DNA of 64,000 nucleotides from Heterohyrax brucei (lineage: Eukaryota; Chordata; Mammalia; Hyracoidea; Procaviidae): NCBI GenBank assembly GCA_028571685.1, contig CM053146.1:109219431-109283430 (forward strand), given 5' to 3'. This document shows, piece after piece, positions 12,245-23,867 of the stretch. The notes below the pieces were generated by a model, which was not told the origin of the DNA, did no database searches, and saw only the letters and a list, made by a program, of their open reading frames with translations. The position numbers and the translations under genes were made by a program. Position 1 is the stretch's first letter. Each line of letters starts with the position of its first letter.

Positions 12245-12580
12245 ACATGGGAACCTGTCATTTATCCATTTAGTAAGTATGTTTAATCATCTAAATGTGC
12301 CAAGAATTTTTCTAGAGGACCTGAGCAAGACAACAAGGCCTTTTGCTGCCTTGGGGTTTATACTCAGTTTGGGGTGTATGAGGCAGGAGGTGGATAATAA
12401 ACTACAATACAAGTGAGTTACCAAGATAATTATAGATTATGATAAATGCCATGAAGGCAGCAAGTGGGCAAGTGGCCAGGAGAGGGGGACAGGAGACATA
12501 GCAACTTCAGGTTAGGTCATGACAGGGCCTGAGTGTCTGAAGGGGAGACATTTGACCTGAGATTCAGATGCTTCCCTTCA
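12245..12580 (-). repeat. LINE-2 3' region, reverse
   Basis: Blocks such as gataaatgccatgaaggcag, gacagggcctgagtgtctga and acatttgacctgagattcag read as the reverse complement of an old LINE-2 3' end. Confidence 0.6.
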
Positions 12581-13819
12581 GGTCTCTGCACAGCAGGTTA
12601 TGGTGGTTGGAACAGGCAGTGTTCCATCCAAACTTTAATTAAAGACCTCTGTTAAAGCCCCTGGAGAGTTATAACCACCAAGTTATAATTAAAGATATAA
12701 TACTTTATTAATATTTACAGTTGGCATTAAGTACACCATATGAGCATCCATTTTTAAAGTTGAGATTTCAAAGCACAGAAGGTGTACTTTATCATTGTTC
12801 CCATTCTTCCTTAATTATTGTTTTAGCATCTAAATACTTGGTCTTAAATCCTAACTAGAGCTGTGTGCTGTTGGGTCTTAACCTTGCCTTCAAGCAGCAC
12901 AGTGTTTGCATTGTTTGAGGTAATATTACAGAGGCATTAGATTACATTTTCATTGATTTAGAGCCTTGCTTCCTTTCTCTGTGTGTGAGAAGGCAAAAAG
13001 AGACCCACACAGCCTGTAGTGACATGAGGGTGAGGGAAACATGAAACCCCTCAGGTATTTTCCTATCACTGGGATAGAGGGAAACCCACAGGCCTCCCTC
13101 TTCTCCTTTTCGTTTGAAAAACTACAGCAACACTACAGCAGAAATGATTTGTCTCTGACCAGCTGATGCCTTTGAAAACTACCCACTCATACCTTCTTCA
13201 AATGATTTCAGTTACAAGCAGACTTAATTAAATGGAATGTACCCCTTAAACAAACACAGATTTTAAAATATTTTTTTTAAGGTTTTAGAGAAAGATTTAC
13301 ATAGCTCTATTAAAATGCAGTAGGCAGTATGCCTGTTTTTCAGGGAGCTAAGACAGTGAACTAAGTGAAGTCAACATGTGTACCTTGTATCATCGACAGC
13401 CTAATTCACTTACTTTGTTATCTGTTATCTTTTACTGTAAACAGACTTGGCTTTGGGCTATAATAAAGGTACCAATGACACATGAGACAATGTAAAACAC
13501 TGTAAAGAAAACTAAGAGATTTGTTTGCGAAAAGTCACCAGCTTCATGCCCACCAAGCTGCTCAAGGTTCCCTAAAACTTGAATGAAATAATAACTTTTA
13601 CTTGCTTTTCATAAAGAAATTATGAAAAGACAGGAGTGCCGTGATGTCTGCTAAATACACCTGCTTGTTTTGGTCTCTGTTTCAAAGTTACTGGCTCCTC
13701 TGAATACCTCTTGCTTACCCTGTCACATAGAGACAGAAGAATGATGAAGTAAATACAAATCCAGGTGTACAGTAATTGTGATGTGAGGAAGGTTTTTCTT
13801 GGATCCTCTTCACAGCCTG

Positions 13820-15050
13820 TTACTCCAGAACATCTTTATCGAGTTGCCTGGACTCCCATTTCCTCCTCGCTCTCACCCTCCTCAACCTGTTACGATTGAC
13901 AACCCCGTCACTGCCCAGGAACTGCGCAGTGAGCTTACCCAAGATCTCTGTTACTGAATCTCATAGACATAGTTTAGTCCTCTTCCCTTCAGCACCATTC
14001 AGCATGGCTGAGAGCTCTCCTGAACTACTCTGTCTTTTCCTTTTGGTCTCTGTGACGTCGATGCTGCTCTGATTTCCCTCTCTGTCTTCACTGCTTCTTC
14101 TCTGTGTCTTCTGAGGGTCATTCTTCTCTACCTGGCTATTAATTGTGGAAGGCTGCCAAGGCTTACCCTCCTGGTTGTGGAGTTGATTCTGACTCACAGC
14201 GATACCACAGGACAGAGTGGACCTCCCCATTAGGGCTTCCAAGCTGTCCATCTTTACAGAAGCAGACTGCCACATCTTGCTTCCGTGGAGCAGCTGGTGG
14301 GTTCAAACTGCCAGCCTTTTGGTTAGCAGCCGAGTTCTTTAACTGCTGCACACCAGAGTTCCCATCACAGCTTAGCTGACCCCCGGTCTTCCCTCGTAAG
14401 CTGTGCTCTACGTAGATCATTTCAACCATACTGTAGCTTTAGTTACATAAGATGGCTTGGAAACTCATCTTTCCAGTCCTGGCTACTCTCTAAACTCCAG
14501 ACTCTTACTTGACCTTTTTACTTTGACATTTCAAAGCGCCTCAGACGACATTCAAAACAAATAAATTCCTAATCTCCCCTCCTAGTCTTGACTCTCTTGT
14601 TTTATTTGCCAACTCAGGGCACCATCTGTCCAGTTGTGCAAGCCAGAAATCTAGGCATCAGTCATGGTAACACCCTCTCTCTCAACCAACCACCTGTATC
14701 CAATTCATCACGAAGTCCTGTTGATTTTCATTTATATATGTTCCTAGAATCTGTCCATTTCTTACCTCCTCTTCCTTTGCCTCCTTATCAGAACCACCGT
14801 CCTCTCTTGCCTGTTAGAGCAGTTTACTCATTCATCTCTGTATTTATCCTGGTTCACCTCTAAATCATTCTCTATCCTGTAGTTTTTTAAAAACACAAAT
14901 CTTATCTCTTAGGATAAAGACCCAAACTCCTATTCTGACCGACAGGCCCAACACACTCTGGGTCCTATGTCCCTCTCCAGGCTCCTTGCATAGCATACTG
15001 CCTTCTTGCTCCCCCTACTCCAGCCATGGTCATCTCCTTTGAGTCCCTCG
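13820..15050 (+). repeat. LINE-2 remnant, forward, interrupted by a SINE
   Basis: From about 14490 the order of blocks follows the end of the LINE-2 open frame: actctaaactccagactctt, ctaggcatcagtcatggtaa, ccaattcatcacgaagtcct, then ggataaagacccaaactcct and the closing ctccagccatggtcatctcc. The reverse AfroSINE at 14170-14362 splits it, and the part before that SINE is less certain. The 3' end resumes at about 15590 after an unexplained insertion. Confidence 0.65.
14170..14362 (-). repeat. AfroSINE, reverse, long variant, inside LINE-2
   Basis: It contains gagttgattctgactcacag, agaagcagactgccacatct and ttttggttagcagccgag, ending in the reversed head. Confidence 0.87.
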
Positions 15051-15589
15051 TGCTGATCATGTATGTCATTCTGGGTCAAGTTAGAAACCATACGGGTTAC
15101 TGGAATGGGAGAAATACTTTATAAAGCATCTATCTAAACAGTAGGAAATGATTAATTACTAGAAGAGGATGTAAGGATTCTAGATGTGGCAAGAGAGCTG
15201 CTGCTATCTCTAGGCTGAGGAACATTGGGTGGAAGTTAAGAACTGGTAGAGGTGTCCAGAGGCCATGTTCTATAGAAGAGACACACTGTTGCCCATGGTG
15301 TGTGCAGCTCAAGACAGCTGCCAGTGGGGAGGACATGGCGTGAGGGTACAGCTGGAGCTGTGCTGCGTGGCTTCTGGCCTCCCCTTATCCTGAGTTACTA
15401 GTGACAGTGGAGGACCAAACCACCAAAGAGCAATGTATTCTTGGCCCCATTACCTTGCGATGTAGCCCTCTACTGATGAAGCTAACACTGCTATCTGGCA
15501 GGAGAAAATTGTTTATAGGTCCCAGCTGCAGTATCACCAAGTAGGGCTAAGAAGTGTGGATTTGGAGCTGAGAGACAGTAACTTAATAA
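15051..15589. other. Unclassified 540-bp stretch between two LINE-2 parts
   Basis: LINE-2 similarity stops at about 15050 and returns at about 15590. The stretch between ends with gagctgagagacagtaactt, which suggests an old transposon or LTR piece, but I cannot name it. No coding potential was seen. Confidence 0.35.
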
Positions 15590-15970
15590 CTGGCGTGCCA
15601 GGCTTCCTCTACCCCAAGTGCTGCCCTCTGTGCCTAAAAGACACTTTCCTGCCCTCTTCTGACTATTTCTAGCTCAGCTTAGGCGTCACTTCCTTAGGGA
15701 ATTCTTTCTTGATATCTGTGAGTTAAATATGCCGATTAAATATTTCAGAACATTTTTACTTGTTTATAGTAAGTATCACATTTGCAGTTTTATTTGTGTG
15801 ATACTTTAGTTGATACACTTCCTTATTAGACTGTAAGTTCTAGAAAGGTAGGGACCACATCTCTCTTGGATCTCTGTTGTATTTCTAGTGCGTAGAATAA
15901 TAAATGGAAATTACAGGCACTCAAATAAATGTTTTTATTTCTTTTCCTGAAAGAATAAACTTTTCACAAG
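15590..15970 (+). repeat. LINE-2 3' end, forward
   Basis: It contains cttaggcgtcacttccttag, gactgtaagttctagaaagg, gtagggaccacatctctctt and cactcaaataaatgttttta, the typical order of the LINE-2 3' UTR ending in a tgaatga-like region. Confidence 0.75.
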
Positions 15971-16204
15971 GTCTCTGTTGAATTATTAGTGATAAAATAC
16001 ATGTAAGAGTTAAGGTTAATTAGTTTTTGAAAATTATGGTGTAGATTTTTAAAGATAATTATGGAGTTTGTATATCTGGTTTTTATAGGACTATAATAAT
16101 TGAGGAAATTTGAAAAATACATATTTTATAATTTACAGTAGCTGAGGAAACTTGGAAATATAGGAAGTTTTAAGGAAGAAAATAAAGTAGTCCTACTTCC
16201 CATC

Positions 16205-16525
16205 AACACTCACTGTTAACTTTCAGAATTTTTTAAATGCACAGAAACTCATACAGTATATAAACTTTATATTCTTACCACCTGTCATTGATTTTAATGA
16301 TTACAGTGCAGTTTTTGCAAGTTGGCCATAGTTCTTTTAACTGTCCCTAAACTATTGTCCATTAGTTTGTAATTAAGCAGTAGTACGGTGAGATCTCTTG
16401 TGTATAAATCTTTATGAGTAACTATGCTTATTTCCTTGGCATATATTCTTAGAAGTGGTATCACTAGATTCAAAGCAAATGAATTTCTCAATGTGCCACC
16501 CATAATATTTAGTACCCAATTAAAA
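16205..16525 (+). repeat. Old L1 3' UTR fragment (L1M type)
   Basis: It has blocks such as aactgtccctaaactattg, tcttagaagtggtatcacta and tttctcaatgtgccaccc, as in old L1 3' regions. Identity is low but the order is right. Confidence 0.5.
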
Positions 16526-17496
16526 AAGTTATTAGATATGTGAAAAAGCAAGAAAATGTGAACTGCAATCAAGAGAAAAGTGTGGTCCTCAGTAGCAGAC
16601 CTGTATGTAACCTCGATGTTGGAATTAGTAGACAATGATACAAATTATAAATATGCTGAAAAATCTTTTTACCAAAAAAAGATAGATATAATGAGTGAAG
16701 ATAAGGGGAATTTCGTGAGAGAAATGAGAACTACAAAAAAAATCAAGTGGAAAACATAGAGCTAAGAATTACAATATCTGGAAAACATTGAAGTCATCAG
16801 ATCTACTTAACCTTTTGATGACCCAGTTATTTTCTTCCTTGAGTTTTTTGTTGATGCCATTTATTTTCATTAATGGAAGCGTTTTGAATCATTAAATGTA
16901 TCTGAATTTTTGGTGGGTAGTATGAATGTTTTTTCCTGGTCCCTCTCACAGGCCTGTTCACCATACTCACTGTAATACCCAGAGTGCCTTGCAGGCCCTA
17001 TTGGCACATAGCCAAGCAGTAACAAATAAAAAATTTTCAAAATGTTTATTCTTCTTACCAAAAATTTGGACACCTCATACAATGTTGTAAAAACAGTAGT
17101 TTGTGACATGTGCTTGTTTCTTGGGCCTCAGCAATCATAAAGATGCCTGTCTTGCAGCAGTATGCTCTATCAGTGATACAGCAGCTTCCCAGTAAACCTG
17201 AAAAGCTGAGAAAGTTCATGGTCCTTGTAAGTGGTGCCAGGCACAGAAGGGTTAGCGGTTTGGACAGTTGAGAAGAAAGGATAGGTGAACTTGAAGACAG
17301 GTCAGAAAAAAGTATCCAAACTGAAGCAAAGGTAGAAAAATATTAAAACACACACTCAGGGAGAGCCTCAGTGACTTCTGGGGCATTATCAACCAGTCTT
17401 ATATACATGTAATTGAAATCCCAGAAAGAGAAAAGAGAGAATTGAGGGAGAATTTATAATGAAATAATGGCCACATTTTTTTCAAACTTAATGACC

Positions 17497-17524
17497 TGAC
17501 TCGGCGGCACTTGGCTTGGCTGGC
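17497..17524 (+). repeat. AfroSINE tail-only fragment (acttggct variant)
   Basis: It reads actcggcggcacttggcttg and then tggct. This tail variant also occurs at 19814, 53917 and, reversed, at 62484. Confidence 0.5.
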
Positions 17525-17669
17525 TATTGAAAATAATAGCCCACATATCCAAGAAGAAGCTTAGAAAAATCCAAGCAGGATAAATCATAGAAATTTACAC
17601 CAAAGAATATCATAATCGAACTACTAAAAGTCAGGAATTAAACAGGGAACAGCAATTTGAATAAAGAAC

Positions 17670-17822
17670 AGCATCTAGTATAGTGGTTAAGGAGCTATAA
17701 CTGCTGACCAGAAGGTTGACCATTCAAATCTAGCAGGAGCTCCTTGGAAACTCTTTGGGCAGTCCCGCTCTGTCCTGTAGGGTCGCTATGAGTCAGAATT
17801 GACTTGATGGTAATGACTTTTT
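17670..17822 (+). repeat. AfroSINE, forward
   Basis: It is complete from agtatagtggttaaggagct to gagtcagaattgacttgatg, inside the L1/HAL1 relic, so it is younger than that relic. Confidence 0.9.
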
Positions 17823-18502
17823 CACTGGAAATGGTAGAAACCCAAAGTAGAAATACATTGATACAATTTGTGGGGTTAAGGGAACTGCCAATATAAAATT
17901 CTACATTCAGAGAAAATACCCTTCAAAACTGAAGGTAAATTAGATACTTCATATAAACAAGCTGAAAGAATTTATCAATGGTAGACTTGTACCACAAGAC
18001 AAGATAAATGATGTTCTTTAGGGTGGGTGGAACGTTTATCAAGTTGAAATGTGATTCTGCTGGCAGAAACATGAAGATGCTAAATGTACAGATGAGAATA
18101 AAAGGCTTATTTCTTAATTTCTTTAAAAGATTGTTTAAAGCAAAAATCACAGTAGGTTGTGGTGTTAAAAGTGAGTATAGAAGTAAAATATATAACATGA
18201 CCAAAGTGGTGATTAAAATTTAACTCTTAGATGGTTCTAATGTTATACATGAAGCAGTATACTAATGATTCAAAAGACACTGTGATAAAATTGATGCTAC
18301 ATACTGTAACCCTTACAATGACCTCCAAAAACATAAGGAAATAACAATTACTTGATTCATCTAAAAGAAAACGGGGAAAGAGGACCAAAGACTAGATGTG
18401 ACTCAAATGGTAAACATAACCCAATAATAGTAACATTATATCAGATTTAGCTGGACTAAAAATTTAAATTAAAAGGCAGCGATTGGCAGACTGTATTTGG
18501 GT

Positions 18503-18620
18503 CTATTTCTGGACCTTATTGTATTCCATTGATCTGTAATCAATACTTTTTAATTACTAAAGATTTATTTTACTTTTCTTGGTACTAAGTCTTCACATTT
18601 TGGTGTATATTTTAAATTTA
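18503..18620 (-). repeat. L1 fragment, reverse
   Basis: The stretch tctatttctggaccttattg with tattccattgatctg and ttggtactaag reads as the reverse complement of a well-known L1 second-frame region. It directly abuts a forward L1 piece. Confidence 0.5.
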
Positions 18621-19463
18621 TAGCACATCTCAGTTTGGACAACCTGTATTTCAAGTGTTCAGTAGCACATGTGGCTAGTAGCAACCTTATGGACAGCTTA
18701 AATTAATATGAATCAACTGTCAGTCAGCCACAGACCATTGTTTACAAGAAAGACAGAGAACTGGTGGCATTTCTGGTTCATAATGTTAGACAAAAGTCAC
18801 TGTATCTGAGAGCGGGCTTCCTTCCTTCTGTCTGTAGAAGTAACAGGGTTTGTGGTGACAGTAACCACAGATCTGCGATGGTGCTGTAACTTGCCGTCAG
18901 TCTGCATCTGAAAGGACTCTGGGGTTCGCTGGGGTTGGAGACAGATCTGTGTATCTGTTGGATAAACATGCCCAAGGAATCTTTGAGAATTTCCCCCTTC
19001 TAGTGCTCAGGGATTCCAGCATTAATGAGGCAGTTTTTCGGGGCCCTAAAAAAATGCTTGTTGGATTAATGATGAAATGAACCAGCAGCCTACATGCCGA
19101 TTCTCTGGTACACAAACAATATTTTCGGCTCTAGGTTAATAAGCCCGTGCCGATTTGCCTGCTTGTCTTCCATTTGAAATGTTTTTGTATTTCAGCAGAA
19201 ATTTTTTTTTCCCTCTATCCTAAGGTCTTTATTAACATTGGGCTGTAATACAAATCCCCTTATTTTCAAGAATGAAGCTGATTTACTCTGCTGTGCAGAA
19301 TGAACTGTGTTTTATGTTCTCAGTCTATAAAGTACCTCCTTAAGACTGAATCTCACCTGTGATTGGATTAGGAGGGAGAGTGATGAAACCATTCTGTGTT
19401 AATCATTGTTTTAACGTAAACATTTATAGACTCATCATAAAATTAGTTTTTCATGTTTTACAT

Positions 19464-19627
19464 CAGAGTTTCTCAAGGTGGGTTCCACCCATTCTCCACT
19501 CCAGCAAACTCCTTGGGGAGCCAAATCCTGGGCCTGTTGTACAATCAGAGTATCTGGAGATGGTGGCTGGGGATTTTCATTTGTAGTAAGTCCCAGTGGG
19601 AACTCATGCACTAAAGTTTGACAGGCA
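19464..19627. mobile_element. MER5A-type hAT-Charlie nonautonomous transposon
   Basis: The ends are cagagtttctcaa and, reversed, actaaagtttgaca. Between them are aaatcctgggcctgt and cagagtatctggagatggtg in MER5A order. Length is near the family norm of about 190 bp. Confidence 0.65.
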
Positions 19628-19813
19628 TTGCCCTTCCACAGTGAAGTTCCACTTTAATCTAAATACAGATAAAAGTATCCTGCCATTTAGATCTCCTTCA
19701 TTACTGGAGAAAATGTTTCCAATGCTTATTTACTTTGCTTACCACCTTTGTTAAACATTTCACAAGTATCATAATTCCCCTTCAGGTAAACTTTACAGGC
19801 TACTCTATCCATG

Positions 19814-19871
19814 GCCCCTAGGGTCGCCATGAGTCGGATCCAACTCGATGGCACTTGGCTGGCACTTGGCT
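19814..19871 (+). repeat. AfroSINE tail fragment with acttggct variant end
   Basis: It contains agggtcgccatgagtcggat and ccaactcgatggcacttggc, and then the last bases are repeated (tggcacttggct), giving a short tandem tail. Confidence 0.75.
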
Positions 19872-20109
19872 AAATCATTTAGCTCACAAGATATGGCTTG
19901 GCACAAGATATATGTTGTACTTTCTGGATATGTAGATAATAAAGATAATAAATGATAGGTTCAGCTACAGTCAAATGTGCATTTATGAGGAATGAGTTGA
20001 TGTCTAAAATCAAATTGACTAGGACCCAGATCATATTCTTTTGCACAAAAGTATTCTTTGTTTCTTTTTTTTCCTATGAAATCATTTTAAGTGTACTTTA
20101 ATTCAGTCA

Positions 20110-20157
20110 GAATTCTGCAGGTATCTATTAAATCAGACACAAGCACTAAGGCTTCAG
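20110..20157 (-). repeat. LINE-2-like scrap left of the retroposon
   Basis: gcaggtatctattaaatcag and caagcactaaggcttcag look like the reversed LINE-2 end. The matching right half may be at 20657-20700 (tctgcccttgaagaggtcat), implying insertion of the retroposon between them. Confidence 0.4.
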
Positions 20158-20656
20158 AAATTGGCGCAAATCTACGCCAGCCTCCAGCCAGCTGAATCCA
20201 GCCCAGCGACCACCTACTATTCTGACAGGAATTGCAACAGAGAGTCCTAAACAGAACTGGAGAAAAATGTAGAACAAAATTTTAACTCAAAAAGAGAGAA
20301 CAGACTTGCTGGCCAGACAGACTGGAGAGGTCCTGGGAGTAAGGCTGCCAGACACCCTTTCAGCTCAGTAATAAAGTCACACTGCTACTTTGCCCTTCAA
20401 CCAAAGGTTGGGCAGGCCCATGGGGAAAAAACAACAAAGGACTAAAGGGGCACACCATCCCAGAGGCAGTGACTACAAGGCGGGCGGCAGACAGGAAAGC
20501 TGGTAATAGGAAACCCAAGTTGGAGAAGGGAGAGTGTTGACCTGCTGTGGGATTGTTAACCAGTGTTATAAAACAGTATGTGTACTAACTGTTTAATTAC
20601 AAACTAGTTTGTGCTGTAGATCCTTCTTCGAAAGTACAATAAAAAAAAAAAAAAAG
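20158..20656 (+). mobile_element. Poly(A)-tailed LINE 3' end (proboscidean L1-like)
   Basis: It ends in a 16-base A run preceded by gaaagtacaat. Blocks gagagtgttgacctgctg, ccagtgttataaaacagtat and actaactgtttaattacaaa recur in order in the copy at 39165-39675, so this is a dispersed retroposed family. From memory it matches the 3' end of afrotherian L1 copies. No coding frame remains. Confidence 0.6.
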
Positions 20657-20754
20657 GATTCAGTATCTGCCCTTGAAGAGGTCATGGCCTCTGGAAAGCA
20701 GGGGAGGGTGGCAAACCTAGAAGCTGTGTGTTAAAATACGGTGCTTCAAGTGCT

Positions 20755-20902
20755 GCTGTGATGCTGAACAGTTCTCAGCAATGCCTCCAGACGAGGACAG
20801 ACTAGAAATAAAGGCCTGGCCATCTACTGGAAATCAGTGAGGGAGAACCACGGTCTGGTCCTGGTGCTCATGCGGCTCCCGTGAGTTGGGGACAGACTTA
20901 GA
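20755..20902 (+). repeat. AfroSINE-related repeat, diverged variant
   Basis: It shares agactagaaataaaggcctg, gccatctactggaaatcag and a closing gtgagttggggacagactta with the copy at 11125 and with long AfroSINEs. Confidence 0.5.
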
Positions 20903-21639
20903 TGCAAGCTAACAACAGGAAATGGGGAAATACAGAGAAGTGGGGAAGAGTGCCCACATGGAAGGGCTAGGCTGCACCGAGACCACGCTGTGTTCCCTTG
21001 AACTGTGAGCTACAGAGTATGCCAGAGCAACAAAGTGTTTCCCACAGGGTCATCCAGGACATACGGTGGATCACAGCTTGGGTCACCCAGATCCAAACCT
21101 GTGCTCTTTCCACTAAACTCAGCTTTCTTGCAAATCTGAACTTCAGAATCATGCTGAACTCCCTTTTTTCACACCCAGAGCTCTCTCTGGTAGTAACTAA
21201 GATATAAGGCTGATACGTTTCCTTTTCAGGCCACTGAGGTACCATTTATTTCACTCCAGCAATAACTAAATAAGAACCTACCTTAAAAAGATGCCAGAAG
21301 CAGCATGCTGCTAATTTATTACCACATCCATTAAAGCTCCAGAGAAAATGTGACTTGCTGGATTTTAAATATAGTTGAGATATTATGATGATGTTTCCTG
21401 ATTTAAGCCCCTTATAAATTTGATGAAAATGATTATTGGGACTGTTGTCACTTTATTCTTGCCATACCTCCAATCACTCTGCTACCTTCATTAATTCAGA
21501 ATAAAATATTATGAGACATTAATGTAGCAACTGGAGATAGGAGGTCTACATTTTTATGGCCACAGTATGAAATCTTACTTAAAGATGCCTAAGTCTTTAC
21601 TGGAATAGAAAAGGAAAAAAAAAAAAAACAAAACCTCAT

Positions 21640-21795
21640 CTCATACAAGCCCCTTAATAACCTTCCTGGGTAGTTACTGATGAGAAACATAAGGCTCATA
21701 TTTGTTAAGTGGCTTGCCCAGGAACACTTGGCAAGAAACTACCAGAGCCAAAATACAAGCCCAGGTTTTCCTACTATAAATGTAAAGCTCTTTCT
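21640..21795 (-). repeat. MIR SINE, reverse
   Basis: It contains actgatgagaaacataaggc, tcatatttgttaagtggctt, gcccaggaacacttgg and caagcccaggttttcc, the reverse complement of MIR. Confidence 0.75.
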
Positions 21796-21969
21796 AGTAC
21801 ATTCTCTAATCTTCTGCAGATTCTATTAAAACAGTTCTTTTACTGTTTGCAATGAAAGGCATAATTGACAGTATGCAAAGGAACAAAAAGAAATTGTGAC
21901 ATCCCCATCACTGTATTTCAGTGTTTCTAGTTTGTCACTTCACAGTCATTATTTGGTGTTTTCTTACAG

Positions 21970-22176
21970 AAGGCAACAGACCACTGCAACAGAAACTGTC
22001 CTTAGATGGGAACCCCAAACCTATACATGGAACAACAGAGAGGTCAGATGGCCTGCAGTGGTCAGCCGAGCAGCCTTGTAACCCAAGCAAGCCTAAGGCA
22101 AAAACATCTCCTGTTAAGTCCAATGTCTCTGCAGCTCATCTTGAAATAAAGCCAGATGAGTTGGCAAAGAAAAGAG
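21970..22176 (+). CDS. SPATS2L: SPATS2L coding exon 3 of the window (207 bp)
   Basis: The acceptor is ttcttacag and the donor is gtaaag. It enters in phase 1 and leaves in phase 1, so skipping it would keep the frame (69 codons). It encodes EGNRPLQQKLSLDGNPKPIH, a tryptophan-containing patch (DGLQWSAEQPC), and a lysine/serine/proline linker ending in HLEIKPDELAKKRG. This is the link between the basic region and the helical core. No domain fold is obvious and the composition suggests disorder. The in-frame length makes it a candidate cassette exon, although nothing here proves alternative use. Confidence 0.93.
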
Positions 22177-22387
22177 GTAAAGTGATTTCTTTTGCACAAG
22201 TGGTTGAACATGTTTTGCACACAAAGTGACCAAATGACAGAATCTTCTGAAAGGTGCTGCTTAGTGAAGAGAATTGCAGATGAATTTACTTACATTTCTG
22301 TGACCCACATAGGTGGATTGAAAGGCAGATGTGATTCCTTGCATGTGAATGAAAGGTCTTGAATGTGTAAGTGGAACTAGATCCCTT

Positions 22388-22419
22388 TCAACCAGATGCT
22401 GTCGAGTTGACTCCAACTC
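22388..22419 (-). repeat. AfroSINE tail scrap, reverse
   Basis: accagatgctgtcgagttga is the reversed tail. It sits directly in front of a forward copy. Confidence 0.5.
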
Positions 22420-22615
22420 CTGCAGCTTCTGGGTGGTGCGGTTGTTGCGTGTGCTCAGCTGCTAACCATAAGGCTGGGAGTTCAAGTTCACCCTGAGATA
22501 ATGTTGAAAGAAAACCTAGTGATCTACTGGAAAATCAGCCACTGAAAACTCTGGAGCACAGTTCTACTCTGACACACGTAGGGTCGCATGAGTCAGAGTA
22601 GACGAGGGAAACTGG
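22420..22615 (+). repeat. AfroSINE, forward, long variant
   Basis: The head is tgctcagctgctaaccataa, the extra block is aacctagtgatctactggaa with aaatcagccactgaaaact, and the tail is gtcgcatgagtcagagtaga. Confidence 0.85.
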
Positions 22616-23731
22616 TTTTCCCTCGTGGTTACATTCCTCTCCCTCTCTACTTCTGTAGCTGTTCTTCTCTTTGTAGCAATGGTTAAACTTGCACCAGTAA
22701 TATCTTACAAAGGAGACATTAATACAGATGCTTTTTCAGAAATATGAATGCTGAGAGGGCCTAATGTTTGTTAAGTACAAATTCTTAACTTGTAATGAAT
22801 GAAGATGAGTCTAGAAACTGGTGTGTACCCTTCAGATGTGATCTTCCTGTGTAAATTCACTCTCTGCTGGAACTTTCAGACATCATAATGCTGAAAGTGT
22901 TTGAAACTGAACACAGTCTGTTTTTGTTATTGTGTGAGCTTTGAGGTCCTTTACACATAACAGGTATTAAGAATGAAAGGAGCTAAATCAATTCCTTTCT
23001 GATTTCCAGAAGGTTAAATAATATTCTTTTCATTCAGTCTTAGTTGCATCTGATTTCCTTAGCTCTGGTTTGATAGACTTTCTCATTTTTCTTGAGGAAG
23101 AATTTTTTCCTTTCTTCCAAGAAACATAACCTTGTTGGGATAAGTACAACTTGCCTCTTTGCTCACTATCTGTAAGACCTGGTGACTGTTTCAGGAACTC
23201 AGGTAAGACTGGCAGCGCTAGAGCTGCCTTAAGTGCCGCTGCTATAACCACAGGCCTGGACCAGGGCTAGGAGAGCCAGCACCACGTACCGGGCATGGAG
23301 GCCCTGCCTCTGCTCTAGCTCATTTTCACCTCTCTCACTCCGTATGTCACAGTCCGCTCCCTAAAGTCCTGATGGTTCTTAACTAGCCAGAGCCATGTTC
23401 ACAGAGCAGACCAGCAGCACACGCTGTCTTTAATAGGACGTAACAGTCAGAGCCTCTTGGTGGAGAGCAAAGGAGACAGGTGTGCCCCAGTTGGCCAGTC
23501 CAGAGAGGAACACTGAGGAAGCTTAGCAGTCTCAGGGACCAGACAAACTACCCACTCAGGGTTAAGAACCTTTGTGTTGTAGACATCTGCTTGACAGAAC
23601 TTTTTTTTTCTTCACTGAAAGGCAAAAAACTCTCTTTTTTGGTGAGTCGGTTGCTTTGTTTTGTTGTTTTGCTCACAAGTAAAAAGATAAAGACTTAGAT
23701 TTAACAATTGTTTCCTTGACATTCATTTTAG

Positions 23732-23867
23732 GCCCAAATATTGAGAAATCAGTGAAGGATTTGCAACGCTGCACTGTTTCTTTAACTAGATACCGCGTCA
23801 TGATCAAAGAAGAAGTGGATAATTCGGTGAAGAAGATCAAAGCTGCCTTTGCTGAGTTACACAACTG
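23732..23867 (+). CDS. SPATS2L: SPATS2L coding exon 4 of the window (136 bp), start of helical core
   Basis: The acceptor is attcattttag and the donor is gtgagt. It enters in phase 1 and leaves in phase 2. It encodes PNIEKSVKDLQRCTVSLTRY, then RVMIKEEVDNSVKKIKAAFA and ELHN, with a split cysteine codon at the 3' border. The spacing of hydrophobic residues and the charge alternation suggest a long amphipathic helix. This is the most conserved portion of the SPATS2/SPATS2L family, the domain Pfam calls SPATS2-like. A 25-kb intron follows. Confidence 0.93.

Larger units (their letters stand above)
17250..18502 (+). repeat. L1/HAL1 relic, forward, split by an AfroSINE
   Basis: Blocks resemble the L1 first open frame and the sequence after it: gaatttataatgaaataatg, cacatatccaagaagaagct, gaagcagtatactaatgatt and the L1 second-frame start aattaaaaggcagcgattgg at about 18470. 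Stop codons are frequent. A SINE tail scrap at 17497-17524 and the SINE at 17670-17820 interrupt it. Confidence 0.6.
6120..21969 (+). other. SPATS2L intron between exons 2 and 3 (15.85 kb)
   Basis: It is repeat-rich, with elements listed separately. Stretches where I see nothing recognisable are 8600-10000, 10111-10900, 11265-12030, 12585-13815, 18625-19460 and 20905-21635. A weak LINE-2-like piece may lie at 8505-8600. No alternative exon is supported. Confidence 0.8.
22177..23731 (+). other. SPATS2L intron between exons 3 and 4 (1555 bp)
   Basis: It contains an AfroSINE at 22420-22615 with a small reverse SINE scrap before it. I see nothing recognisable in 22620-23730. Confidence 0.8.
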
